42,389 bases of DNA, taken from Micromonospora sp. HK10. GTDB taxonomy: Bacteria; Actinomycetota; Actinomycetes; Mycobacteriales; Micromonosporaceae. The position numbers and the translations under genes were made by a program. Of the stretch, positions 34,367-42,389 are shown one piece after another. Numbering within the stretch: the stretch's first letter is position 1; the number at the start of each line of letters is the position of its first letter. The stretch is taken from assembly GCF_000982955.1 (NCBI RefSeq), contig NZ_KQ058884.1, positions 1 to 42,389 of the forward strand, in the 5' to 3' direction. The notes beneath the pieces are model-generated. The model saw only the letters and a list, made by a program, of their open reading frames with translations. It made no database searches and was not told where the DNA came from.

Positions 34367-35518
34367 GTGGGGGAGCGGCACAGGCGAGCGTGGGGACGGC
34401 GGAGCGCCGGATGGGCCGCGGTGACGCTGGCCCTGGTGCCGGCCGGCGCGGTGGTGGCGCCACCACCGGCCGGCGCGGTGTGGGTGGCGGCGCCACCGGC
34501 CGCCGCGGGCGCGCTGCCGCTGCGGGCACCGTCGCCCGCCGGGGTGCCGGTGTGCCGGGTACGCGACAGCCGACTCAACGAGATCTCCGGGCTGGCCGTC
34601 ACGGCGGGCGGGTTCGTGGTGGTGAACGACAGCGCCGACGACGAGCCCCGCCGCCGGATCTTCTTCCTCGACCAGGGCTGCCGGGTGACCCGCACGGTGC
34701 GGTACCCGTCGCGTCCCCGGGACACCGAGGACCTGGCCGTCGGGACCGACGGCGCGGTGTGGATCGCCGACACCGGCGACAACGACCGCTCCCGGCGGAC
34801 CGTGGCCGTGTGGCGGCTGCCGGCCGGCGGCGACCGGCCGGTGCTGTACCGGCTGACCTACCCGGACGGGGCACACGACGCCGAGGCGCTCCTGCTCGAC
34901 GGCACCGGACGGCCACTCATCGTGACGAAGCAGGGCGGTGCGGCCGGGATCTACGGCCCGGCGGGTGACCTCGTGGCGGGGCGCGCCGTGCCGCTGGTCC
35001 GGCGGGGGCAGGTGGCGCTGCCGGGCACCGGCACCAGCAACCCGTTCGGGTTCCTCGGCCGCGCGGTGGTCACCGGCGCGGCGGCCTCCCCGGACGGCCG
35101 GCGGGTGGTGCTGCGCACCTACGCCGACGCGTTCGAGTTCGACGTGCCGGGTGGCGACGTGGTGGCCGCGCTGACCGGCGGCACACCGCGGGTCGTGCCG
35201 CTGCCGGACGAGCCGCAGGGCGAGTCGATCGCCTACAGCCGGGACGGCCGCTCACTGCTCACCGTCTCCGAGGTCGCCGACCAACCCGCCGGTACCCGCC
35301 CGACCATCCTGCGCTATCCCGCTCCCGGTACGCCCCGCTCACCGAGTGCGCCGGCGACGACGGCGGCGCCGGCGTCCACCCGGGCCGCGTCGCCGGCCGT
35401 CGCGGCACCGTCCGATCGGAACGACCGTCGCGGCCTGCCGACCGTGCTGCTGGTCGGGGCCGGGCTGGCCGCCGCCGGCCTGCTCGCGATGATCGCGGCC
35501 CGCCGCGCTAAGCGCTGA
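34367..35518 (+). CDS. Secreted, C-terminally membrane-anchored beta-propeller-like protein
   Basis: A 383-residue protein with an N-terminal signal sequence (about 1-38), a folded region of about 270 residues with beta-propeller-like repeats (NEISGLAVTAGGFVVVND, DTEDLAVGTDGAVWIADTGD, EALLLDGTGRPLIVTK, GESIAYSRDGRSLLTVSE) and a Ser/Pro/Ala linker. A C-terminal membrane helix follows (about 357-376), then RRAKR. The topology is extracellular domain plus single anchor. No enzyme motif is recognised. GTG start with a G-rich site upstream. It may sense or scaffold at the cell surface. The function is unknown. Confidence 0.75.
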   Translation: MGERHRRAWGRRSAGWAAVTLALVPAGAVVAPPPAGAVWVAAPPAAAGALPLRAPSPAGVPVCRVRDSRLNEISGLAVTAGGFVVVNDSADDEPRRRIFFLDQGCRVTRTVRYPSRPRDTEDLAVGTDGAVWIADTGDNDRSRRTVAVWRLPAGGDRPVLYRLTYPDGAHDAEALLLDGTGRPLIVTKQGGAAGIYGPAGDLVAGRAVPLVRRGQVALPGTGTSNPFGFLGRAVVTGAAASPDGRRVVLRTYADAFEFDVPGGDVVAALTGGTPRVVPLPDEPQGESIAYSRDGRSLLTVSEVADQPAGTRPTILRYPAPGTPRSPSAPATTAAPASTRAASPAVAAPSDRNDRRGLPTVLLVGAGLAAAGLLAMIAARRAKR

Positions 35519-35683
35519 CCGCCCGGCACCGCTGTCCGGCCTCCGGGTACCCCCCGGCCGGCGCGGTCAGCCGTCGCTGCCGGGCAGACCGCCGGATCCG
35601 CCGGCAGCCCCGGCGCGGTGGCCGCCGGCCGGCATCCGGGCGGGCGTGGCGTGACGGACGAGCCGGCTGGGTAGGGGAATCGA

Positions 35684-37174
35684 ATGCCAGAAGTGGGTGA
35701 CCTCGTCGGCGCCCGGTACCGCCTGACCGAGCGGATCGCCGCCGGCGGAATGGGTGAGGTGTGGCGCGCCGTCGACCAGACGCTGAAACGCGACGTGGCG
35801 GTCAAGGTGCTGCATGGCCGCGCCGTGACCCAGGCGAGCGCCGGTGAGCGGTTCCGGCGGGAGGCGCGGGCGATGGCGGCGCTGCGCCACCCCGGCGTCG
35901 CCGAGGTGTACGACTACGGTGAGACGGGCCTGCCGGGCGAGCCCGGCACCGCGTACCTGGTCATGGCCTACGTGCGCGGCCAGCCGCTGTCGGCCCGGAT
36001 CGCGGAGGCCGGCCGGCTCGGCACCGCCGAGACCATGTCGATCGTCGCGCAGACCGCCCGCGCCCTGCAGGCCGCGCACGAGGTCGGGGTGGTGCACCGT
36101 GACGTGAAGCCGGGCAACCTCGTGATCGAGCCGGACGGGCACGTCGTGCTCGTCGACTTCGGCATCGCGCTCTCCGCCGACGCGGCGGAACTGACGGCGG
36201 CCAACCAGGTCATGGGCACGGCCCTCTACATGGCACCGGAGCAGCTCGCCAAGACCGGTGTCAGCCCGGCCGTGGACATCTACGCGCTCGGCGCCGTCGC
36301 CTACCACTGCCTCGCCGGCCATCCCCCGTTCCCGGGCGACAATCCGATCGCGGTGGCGCTGCGCCGCCTCGACGAGGAGCCGCCGCCGTTGCCCGACGAC
36401 GTCCCGGCGACCGTCGGTGACCTGGTCGTGACCGCCATGGCCCGGGAGCCGGAGCGGAGATTCCCGACCGCCGCGGCAATGGCCGACACGGCCGCCACCC
36501 TCACCGGACCGCCGGGCGAACACCCGGATGCCGGACCGCTCGGTCAGCACCCGGATGCCGGACGGCCGGGTGAGCGTTCTGCCGCCGGACCGCTGGCGGC
36601 GGGCCTGGCTGCCGGGCCGTTGGGGGAGGGTGTGGCCGCCGGGCCGCTGGGGGAGGGTGTGGCTGCCGGGCCGTTGAGGGAGAGCCCGGCTGCCGGGCCG
36701 GCCACCGTGGCCGTACCGCCGGCCGTCGCCCCGCGGTCGGCATCCGCCGCCGGTCCGACCGGGTGGGCCGGCCGACGGCGGGCCCTGGCCGGGCTGGTCG
36801 TGACGGGCCTGGCCGCCGTTGCCGCCGTGCTGGTCTTCGCCGACGGCACCGGCTGGTCGCCGGGCCGCTCCGGAGAACCCACACCGTCCGTGACCCGGTC
36901 GGGCGAGCCCGGCCCCGCCGGCGGCGACCCTCGACAGACGCCGGCGAAGGCGCGCGACACGACCCCTGACCGCCGTGCGACCCCGACCGCCGGCGGAGGG
37001 TCCGGCGCCGCGTCGGCCGCCCCGCAGCCGTCCCGCACCGACCGTCCCGCGCCGACCGGCGGCACGCCGTCGGACGCCCCGGCCAGCGAGTCGCCGGCCG
37101 AGCCCAGCGCGGCACCGACCGACGAGCCGGACACCCAGTCCAGCGCGCCGTCACCGCAGGCGACCCCGAACTGA
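35684..37174 (+). CDS. Membrane Ser/Thr protein kinase (PknB-type) without PASTA domains
   Basis: A 496-residue protein: kinase domain (about 10-270) with glycine loop IAAGGMGEVW, ATP lysine K41 (VAVKVL), catalytic loop HRDVKPGN (D140), DFG (D158) and APE, so it looks active. A Gly/Ala/Pro juxtamembrane stretch (275-360) includes three AAGPLGEGV-like 9-residue repeats from 27-bp DNA repeats (about 36608-36688). A membrane helix (about 367-386) and an extracellular tail of about 110 Pro/Ser/Thr-rich residues follow. There are no PASTA domains, so a muropeptide-sensing role is not supported. A PP2C-like gene is convergent to it. Confidence 0.92.
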   Translation: MPEVGDLVGARYRLTERIAAGGMGEVWRAVDQTLKRDVAVKVLHGRAVTQASAGERFRREARAMAALRHPGVAEVYDYGETGLPGEPGTAYLVMAYVRGQPLSARIAEAGRLGTAETMSIVAQTARALQAAHEVGVVHRDVKPGNLVIEPDGHVVLVDFGIALSADAAELTAANQVMGTALYMAPEQLAKTGVSPAVDIYALGAVAYHCLAGHPPFPGDNPIAVALRRLDEEPPPLPDDVPATVGDLVVTAMAREPERRFPTAAAMADTAATLTGPPGEHPDAGPLGQHPDAGRPGERSAAGPLAAGLAAGPLGEGVAAGPLGEGVAAGPLRESPAAGPATVAVPPAVAPRSASAAGPTGWAGRRRALAGLVVTGLAAVAAVLVFADGTGWSPGRSGEPTPSVTRSGEPGPAGGDPRQTPAKARDTTPDRRATPTAGGGSGAASAAPQPSRTDRPAPTGGTPSDAPASESPAEPSAAPTDEPDTQSSAPSPQATPN

Positions 37175-37387
37175 CCGGTCGATCAGCCGGACCGACTTGC
37201 CCGCGGTGACCTGGAGGCGGCGGCCGCCGCAGGCCGGTCCGGGGCGATGCGCAGTGCCCAGGCCCATGGCTGGCGGTCCTGCACGGGTGCGCCGCGCCCG
37301 CCGACCAGCGGGAGCGTCGCCGGATCCGCGCCGGCGCGCCCGCCAGGGCCGGCCGGCCACCAGCACCTGCCCCACGCCGAAGGCGGC

Positions 37388-38176
37388 TCAGGAGGCGGTG
37401 AGGTCGGTGCAGTGCGCGATCGTCGCATCGTCCGCCGGCACCGCGTGGCGGGCCTCGGCCTGGCGGACACGTCGGATGATCTCGGCGGGCCCGCTCGCCG
37501 TGAGGAGGGCCATGACGGCTGGCCAGTCGGCGAGGTGGAAACGGTCCACGAGGCGACTGGCACCGTTGCTGAGCAGGACCGCCCCGGCCAGCTCGGCGGC
37601 CGGACAACGCCCGGTGAGCGCCTCGTCCGCCGCCCGCGGGTCGTCCTTGGCCAGCCAGAAACCGCCCGGCTGGTTACGGTTCGCGCGCAGCTCCCGCAGG
37701 ATCCGGTGGTACGCGTCGCTTCCCTCGGCGGTGGCCTCCAGCTCGGACTGGTACGCGCGCCTGATGACCACCTCGCGTGGATCGGAACGGATCAGCGGCG
37801 GCCCGTCCGCCCGGTCGAGCATGACGGACGAGTCGCCGAGCACCAGGTGCTCGACGACGCCGTCGGCGACGCGCAGCATGGCGACGGTCGCCGACGGGCT
37901 GATGGGGTCGGCGACGTCGCAGGTGTCCCGATGGGCGTCCGTCACCCGGTCGATCGCCTCGGCGAGCAGCGCGGGAAGGCCGCGGTCCGGCACCAGAGAC
38001 AGGAGGCCGAGCAGGGTGCCGCCCAGCCGGCTCGCGTACCAGGCCACGCCGTGTCGGCAGACGGCTTCGGCGCCGGGGATGCCAGCGCCGTCGATCAGCA
38101 CCGCAGCCGTGGGTACGGCGCCGGTGAAGTCCTCGTTCGCGCGGTCGGCCCGGGCCGCCGCGCTCGCCATCGTCAC
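37388..38176 (-). CDS. PP2C-like protein phosphatase
   Basis: A 262-residue protein with divergent PP2C motifs: NEDF, LIDGAG (usual DGMGG), SATVAMLRV, VLGDSSVML, LLSNGASRL and the final DDATIAHC (usual DN). The metal-binding aspartates are thus mostly in place, and a metal-dependent phosphatase is likely, though the second metal site is altered. The start was taken as GTG 38176, which overlaps the upstream gene's stop (GTGA); ATG 38170 is the alternative. It faces the Ser/Thr kinase gene across 213 bp, suggesting a kinase/phosphatase pair (inference). Confidence 0.72.
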   Translation of the reverse strand: MTMASAAARADRANEDFTGAVPTAAVLIDGAGIPGAEAVCRHGVAWYASRLGGTLLGLLSLVPDRGLPALLAEAIDRVTDAHRDTCDVADPISPSATVAMLRVADGVVEHLVLGDSSVMLDRADGPPLIRSDPREVVIRRAYQSELEATAEGSDAYHRILRELRANRNQPGGFWLAKDDPRAADEALTGRCPAAELAGAVLLSNGASRLVDRFHLADWPAVMALLTASGPAEIIRRVRQAEARHAVPADDATIAHCTDLTAS

Positions 38177-38931
38177 TCGCACGGCTGCCGGCTGATCTCG
38201 GCGAGGACGTGGTCCACGTGTGGGCGTACCCGCGCCCTCAGCTCGTCACTCCAGCTCTCCTCGGAGTACCGACGGTTCAGGTACAACTCCTTGGCATGCC
38301 GGAGCACGGGGCGGTGCTCGGCCGGCAGCCGGGCCAACGCCCAGTCCGCGGCGGCGTCCTTCGACCGGATCTCACCGGTGGCGAGGGTGGTCCAGACGCG
38401 GGCGAAGGTCAGCAGGACGTTGCGGGTGTCGTCGTCGAGATTCTGGCGCAGGCCGGGAATGCCGGCCATGGTCGCGCGGACCAGGTCCGCGTGCGGAACC
38501 GGGTCGAGGACCTGCGCGGGCGGCGCACCGGTGAGCGGATGGTCGCCGGCCAGCACCGTCGCGACCAGCAGGGCCAGGTCGGGCATGGGTGCCGGCTGAG
38601 GTGGCCCGCCGACCTCGAAGTCCTGGCGCAGCCATTCGCCGTAGTGGAAGTCGCAGATCGGCGGGTACCGCCACGGGCGGACCTCCGACTGGACGACCAC
38701 GGTGAGTTCGACGGGGCGGGCCTGGTTCCGGGAACCGGAGAGCGGGAACAGCCCGTCGAGGAGCTGACGCCGCTCCTGGTCGTTCAGGGGCCGCCGGGTG
38801 ATGACCAGAACGTCCAGGTCGCTGGCCGGTTTGAGGCCACCGAGCACCGCGGAGCCGTGCAGGTAGCTCCCGACCACCTCCGGACCCAGGACGCGGCCCA
38901 CCAATCCGACGATCTCCCGAAGCTGATCCAT
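38173..38931 (-). CDS. AadA/ANT(3'')-like nucleotidyltransferase
   Basis: A 252-residue protein, the normal length for aminoglycoside 3''-adenylyltransferases. The N-terminal nucleotidyltransferase motif GSYLHGSAVLGG...SDLDVLVI supplies the two metal aspartates (D-L-D). Residues about 150-250 match the C-terminal domain of AadA (GEIRSKDAAADWALARLP, then HRPVLRHAKELYL). Such enzymes adenylylate streptomycin and spectinomycin. In soil actinobacteria many are chromosomal with untested substrates, so resistance is inference. The ATG at 38931 lacks a clear ribosome site. It overlaps the PP2C-like gene by four bases, an odd partnership. Confidence 0.85.
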   Translation of the reverse strand: MDQLREIVGLVGRVLGPEVVGSYLHGSAVLGGLKPASDLDVLVITRRPLNDQERRQLLDGLFPLSGSRNQARPVELTVVVQSEVRPWRYPPICDFHYGEWLRQDFEVGGPPQPAPMPDLALLVATVLAGDHPLTGAPPAQVLDPVPHADLVRATMAGIPGLRQNLDDDTRNVLLTFARVWTTLATGEIRSKDAAADWALARLPAEHRPVLRHAKELYLNRRYSEESWSDELRARVRPHVDHVLAEISRQPCE

Positions 38932-39019
38932 CGCGCCAGTTTCGGCCCTCGGCGGGCACGGCGCACCCGGATTTCCGCCGGCCGGCATGGCCTTCGCGGG
39001 CGCCGGGTATGGGGTGGTG

Positions 39020-39208
39020 GTGACCGGACCTGAGCAGAGCAGACGGCAGCAGGAAGAAGCGCTCGAGAGCGGCGAAATCTACCAGGACACCGAGGGACGC
39101 CGGACCGACGATCCGCGTGCCGGCGCGGGGCACGCGCGCAGTGAGGCCGACCGGAACGCCGAGCACCTGCGGCGCGGCGAGGTCGGCCCGGGCGTACCGG
39201 AGCAGTAG
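39020..39208 (+). CDS. Possible small hydrophilic protein
   Basis: An open frame of 62 codons from GTG 39020, rich in Glu, Arg and Gln (PEQSRRQQEEALESGEIYQD). It looks more protein-like than random GC-rich frames and has no membrane segment. No clear ribosome site is seen and no family is recognised. Starts at 39014 or 39017 are also possible. It is convergent with the GH15 gene and may not be a real gene. Confidence 0.4.
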   Translation: MTGPEQSRRQQEEALESGEIYQDTEGRRTDDPRAGAGHARSEADRNAEHLRRGEVGPGVPEQ

Positions 39209-39287
39209 CGGCCGCCGGTCCGCCCGGCCCGCCGACGCGGGTGCGGGCGGCGACGCGGGCCGGCACAGCCGACGGTCCGCGTACCGC

Positions 39288-41117
39288 TCAGCGGCGCTGG
39301 TTGTCGAGCATCTCGTTGAGGTGCAGCGCCGTGGTGATGAGCGCGAGGTGACTGAACGCCTGCGGGAAGTTGCCGATCTGCTCGCCGGTGAGGGCGATCT
39401 CCTCCGCGTACAACCGCAGGTTGCTGCTGAAGGTGAACATCTTCTCGAAGGTGAGCCGGGCGTCGTCGAGCCGGCCGGCGCCGGCGAGCGCCGAGACGTA
39501 CCAGAAGGTGCACATGTTGAAGGTGCCCTCGTCGCCGGGCAGCCCGTCGGGTGCGGCCGCGGGGTCGTACCGGTGCACCAGGCTGTCGGAGACCAGCTCC
39601 TCCTCGATGGCGCGCAGCGTCGACCGCCAGAGCGGGTCGGTGGGGGTGATGAAGTTGACCGCCGGCATGATGAGCAGCGCCGCGTCGAGGACGCTCTCCC
39701 CGTAGCTCTGCACGAAGGAGCGGCGGATCGGGTGGTAGCCGCGCTCCATGATCTGGTTGTAGACGGTGTCGCGCTGCTCGACCCAGCGGTAGACGTCGGC
39801 CGGCCGACCGTGCCGGCCGGCGAGGCGGATCGCCCGGTCGAAGGCGACCCAGGACATCATCCGGCCGTACGTGTAGTTGCGGGGGTGGTGGCGGCTCTCC
39901 CAGATGCCCGCGTCGGGCTGGTCCCAGTTGCGACAGAGCCAGTCGACGAGCCGGACGGTGCTGCGCCACACCTGGTGCGAGGGCCGGATGCCCTGCTGGT
40001 CGGCGAGGTGCATGGCGTAGAGGGCCTCGCCGTGGATGTCGAGTTGCAGCTGGTCGGCCGCGCCGTTGCCGATCCGCACCGGGCCGGAGCCGCGGTAGCC
40101 CTCGAAGTGTTCGAGCACCTCCTCGTGCAGGTCGGAGGAGCCGTCCACCCGGTACATGATCTTCAGGGGGGCGGCGTTGTCGCCCGCCTCGCGGATCCGC
40201 TCGTCCAACCAGTCCACGTACCGGCTGGCCTCCTCGGTGAAGCCGAGGCCGAGCAGCGCGTGCACCGAGAAGGAGGTGTCCCGGATCCAGGTGTAGCGGT
40301 AGTCCCAGTTGCGGGTGCCGCCGATCTGCTCGGGCAGCGAGGCGGTCGGCGCGGCGATCATCGCGCCGGTCGGGGCGTACGTCATGAGCTTCAGGGTGAT
40401 CGCGGACCGTTCCACCATCTCCCGCCAGCGCCCGCCGTAGGTGGAGCGCTCCAGCCAGCGGCGCCAGAAGTCGAGGGTACGTTCGAACATCGCCTCGACC
40501 TCTTCGGCCGCCATGATCCGGGGACCCCGGACCGAGGCGGTCTCCAGCACGACGCCGCCGGTCTCGCCCTCCTGGAGGGTGACCCGGCCGACCAGGTCGT
40601 GACCGTTCTCGACCTCCCGCTCCCGGAACAGCTTCGGGACCGGGCGGACCGGGTTGAGCGTCAGGCTCAACGACGGGCTGCGGAAGACGAACCCCTCGGG
40701 GTGCACCTCCAGCTCGTGGCGCTCCCGGCCGTAGTCAAACCGCGGCCGGCACTCCAGCTTGAAGGGCATGCTGCCGCGGATCATCCGGACCAGCCGGACC
40801 AGGCGGTGCTGGTCGGTGGGGCGGTCCCCGGCGATCGGCATCCAGTCGATGATCTCGGCGACCCCGTCGGCGCTGATGAAACGGGTGATCAGGATCGGCG
40901 TGTCGGGCTGGTAGAGCTGTTTGGTCACGTAGCGCACGCCGTCGGGGGAGATCCGGAAGTAGCCGCCCCGGACCCGGTCCAGCAGCGCCGCGAAGATGCT
41001 GGGGGAGTCGAAGCGCGGTGCGCAGAACCAGTCGATGGTGCCGTCACACGTGACGAGGGCAGCCGTCTGGAGGTCACCGATGAGCCCGTGGTCCTCGATG
41101 GCGGGATAGTCGTCCAC
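39288..41117 (-). CDS. GH15-family trehalase/glucoamylase
   Basis: A 609-residue cytoplasmic enzyme. The N-terminal beta domain starts AIEDHGLIGDLQTAALV and DGTIDWFCAPRFDSP, as in mycobacterial GH15 trehalases. The (alpha/alpha)6 barrel (about 245-600) shows TRNWDYRYTWIRDTSF, the likely general acid E407 in AGIWESR, and GNFPQAFSHLALI near the end, where the catalytic base is normally found. It hydrolyses trehalose or an alpha-glucan end. The first fits the N-terminus better, but GH15 specificity is hard to read. GTG start with GGGAGG 5 bp upstream. It is a single gene with no visible partner. Confidence 0.9.
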   Translation of the reverse strand: MDDYPAIEDHGLIGDLQTAALVTCDGTIDWFCAPRFDSPSIFAALLDRVRGGYFRISPDGVRYVTKQLYQPDTPILITRFISADGVAEIIDWMPIAGDRPTDQHRLVRLVRMIRGSMPFKLECRPRFDYGRERHELEVHPEGFVFRSPSLSLTLNPVRPVPKLFREREVENGHDLVGRVTLQEGETGGVVLETASVRGPRIMAAEEVEAMFERTLDFWRRWLERSTYGGRWREMVERSAITLKLMTYAPTGAMIAAPTASLPEQIGGTRNWDYRYTWIRDTSFSVHALLGLGFTEEASRYVDWLDERIREAGDNAAPLKIMYRVDGSSDLHEEVLEHFEGYRGSGPVRIGNGAADQLQLDIHGEALYAMHLADQQGIRPSHQVWRSTVRLVDWLCRNWDQPDAGIWESRHHPRNYTYGRMMSWVAFDRAIRLAGRHGRPADVYRWVEQRDTVYNQIMERGYHPIRRSFVQSYGESVLDAALLIMPAVNFITPTDPLWRSTLRAIEEELVSDSLVHRYDPAAAPDGLPGDEGTFNMCTFWYVSALAGAGRLDDARLTFEKMFTFSSNLRLYAEEIALTGEQIGNFPQAFSHLALITTALHLNEMLDNQRR

Positions 41118-41292
41118 GCCGCCCTCCCCACGTCACCTGTTTCCGTTCGGACGGTAGACGCCGTGGGGTGGCGTGGGACGCCGGAGCGGGCGACGGTCAC
41201 CCGTCGGGGGTATCCCGCCGCGACGGCGCCGCCCGGCGGGGCGCGGTGCTCAGGGCGGTCGACGACACCGACCGCGCCGCCGCGGGTACGGG

Positions 41293-42288
41293 TCAGCCGT
41301 CGACCTCGATCACCTCGTCCGGCGTCCGTCGCGGCGTGGCCGGCGGCTCGCCGTCGGGCGCCCAGCCGACCCGGATCACCAGGTACGGCTCGCCGACCCC
41401 GGCGAGCAGGTCGCGCAGCATCCGGCGCGGCCAGGCCAGCTCGATGGCGTCGCTGATCGGCGCGGTGGCCAGTCCGTCGGCGGTGGCGGTGAGCAGCAGC
41501 GCGGACAGTGCCTCGCCACCGCGCAGCCAGGCCGCCGGGTCGTCGCGTTCGCCGAAGAGGATCACGTACGCGGCGCCCCGGTCGAAGCCGTCGCCGGCGC
41601 TGAGCCCGGCCGTGCCGCCCGGGGCGTGGTCGCGTAGCGGCACCCGGCGGGGCGCGGGCCGTACGGCGGCGGCGGCGGGCACCCCGTCGCCGGATCCGGC
41701 CGGCCGGTCGGTCCACCGGCGCAGTTCCGCCCGGTACGCGGGATCGGCCAGCTCGGCGTCGGCGGCCCGGGCGGTGGTCACGGCGAGCATCGGCATCTGG
41801 TCGTCCCGGACCAGGTGCAGGTAGGACTCCTCGGCCTCGACCGCGGCGCGCAGCCGGGACAGCAGCGCCGCCGACACCGGCCGATCGGTGTAGGCCCGGC
41901 GGTCGGTGTGCCGGCGGGTGATGGCCTCGACCAGCCGGCCGGCGGTGAGGTCCAGGTCGGCCGGGCCGGTGACCCGCAGCCGGGCCAGCAGCGCCGGGTC
42001 GTCCGGATCGGGCAGCCGGCTGACGGTCGCCGCCCAGCCGGTCGCGGCCAGCCACACCCGGGCGTGGTGCAGCGCGGCACCGCAGCTCAGGGTGAGCAGC
42101 CGGCCGTCCGGGTCGGTGGTGGTCAACCGCCGGTCGGGGTCGGCGCGCAGCTCGAGCGCGTCCGGGGTGACCCGCCAGCGCCAGGGCTGGGTGTTGAACA
42201 CCGAGGGGGCGTGCCGGGCCTGCCGGGCCGCGGCCTCCAGCACCTCCGCCACGGGGGTCTGCTCGGTCCAGGTCGATGGCCGGCTCAT
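41293..42288 (-). CDS. Acg-type nitroreductase-like protein
   Basis: A 331-residue protein of the Acg (Rv2032) family, a fused double nitroreductase fold that binds FMN but usually lacks the NAD(P)H lid. The hallmark APSVFNTQPWRW is at about 27-38, RRHTDRRAYTDRPV lies in the middle and GLATAPISDAIEL in the second half. In mycobacteria such proteins belong to the hypoxia/dormancy response and may sequester flavin. The ATG at 42288 has AGGAGG 6 bp upstream. I saw no dormancy-regulator box in the roughly 100 bp left in the window. Confidence 0.85.
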   Translation of the reverse strand: MSRPSTWTEQTPVAEVLEAAARQARHAPSVFNTQPWRWRVTPDALELRADPDRRLTTTDPDGRLLTLSCGAALHHARVWLAATGWAATVSRLPDPDDPALLARLRVTGPADLDLTAGRLVEAITRRHTDRRAYTDRPVSAALLSRLRAAVEAEESYLHLVRDDQMPMLAVTTARAADAELADPAYRAELRRWTDRPAGSGDGVPAAAAVRPAPRRVPLRDHAPGGTAGLSAGDGFDRGAAYVILFGERDDPAAWLRGGEALSALLLTATADGLATAPISDAIELAWPRRMLRDLLAGVGEPYLVIRVGWAPDGEPPATPRRTPDEVIEVDG

Positions 42289-42389
42289 GGTGCGCCTCCT
42301 CGTTGCTCGTCCCCTTTCGACCCTGCTCTCGCGGCGGGGGCGAAGGCCAGGGCCGGAGGGCCCAGGGCGGCGGGCCGGGCGGCCCGCGC

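Overview
The window is very GC-rich (about 70% by eye) and strongly biased to G/C at third codon positions. It has actinobacterial Shine-Dalgarno sites, many ATGA/GTGA gene overlaps, Ala/Pro-rich secreted proteins, a Ser/Thr kinase and mycobacterial-type GH15 and Acg-like proteins. A soil or plant-associated filamentous actinobacterium, probably Micromonosporaceae, fits best. That placement is inference. I saw no rRNA, tRNA or CRISPR.

Region 1 (1-25,780) is an L-arabinose and plant-polysaccharide island. Secreted enzymes carrying ricin-type (CBM13-like) lectin modules surround a complete L-arabinose pathway: a GH43 exo-beta-1,3-galactanase-like enzyme, a CE1-type esterase, a large right-handed beta-helix protein of unassigned activity, a GH62 and a GH54 alpha-L-arabinofuranosidase, and a GH27 enzyme. 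A partial AbfB-domain protein lies at the left edge. The core is araB-araD, a YtfQRT/YjfF-type (AraUVWZ-like) ABC importer and araA. Arabinose released outside would be imported and converted by AraA, AraB and AraD to D-xylulose 5-phosphate. A LacI-family gene sits in the middle. Ten copies of a 14-bp palindrome (TGTKAKCGCTMACA type) lie upstream of the enzyme genes and araB, so the island reads as one LacI-type regulon.

Between the GH54 gene and araB lie an IS256-family element and a striking non-coding array of 22 units with a 41-bp period. Each unit contains an imperfect GGAT-NGCGCN-ATCC dyad. This array is the least explained structure in the window.

Region 2 (25,846-34,196) is ion-homeostasis, stress and signalling: OsmC, a CPA1 antiporter, a CBS protein coupled to an ArsB/NhaD-like transporter, and a compact operon of two STAS proteins, a GlsB-like membrane protein and a BON protein. 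Divergent from it is a response regulator-histidine kinase-GerMN lipoprotein operon that resembles MtrAB-LpqB in layout.

Region 3 (34,367-42,389) holds a membrane-anchored secreted beta-propeller-like protein, a Ser/Thr kinase, a convergent PP2C-like phosphatase overlapping an AadA-like nucleotidyltransferase, a GH15 trehalase/glucoamylase and an Acg-type nitroreductase-like protein.
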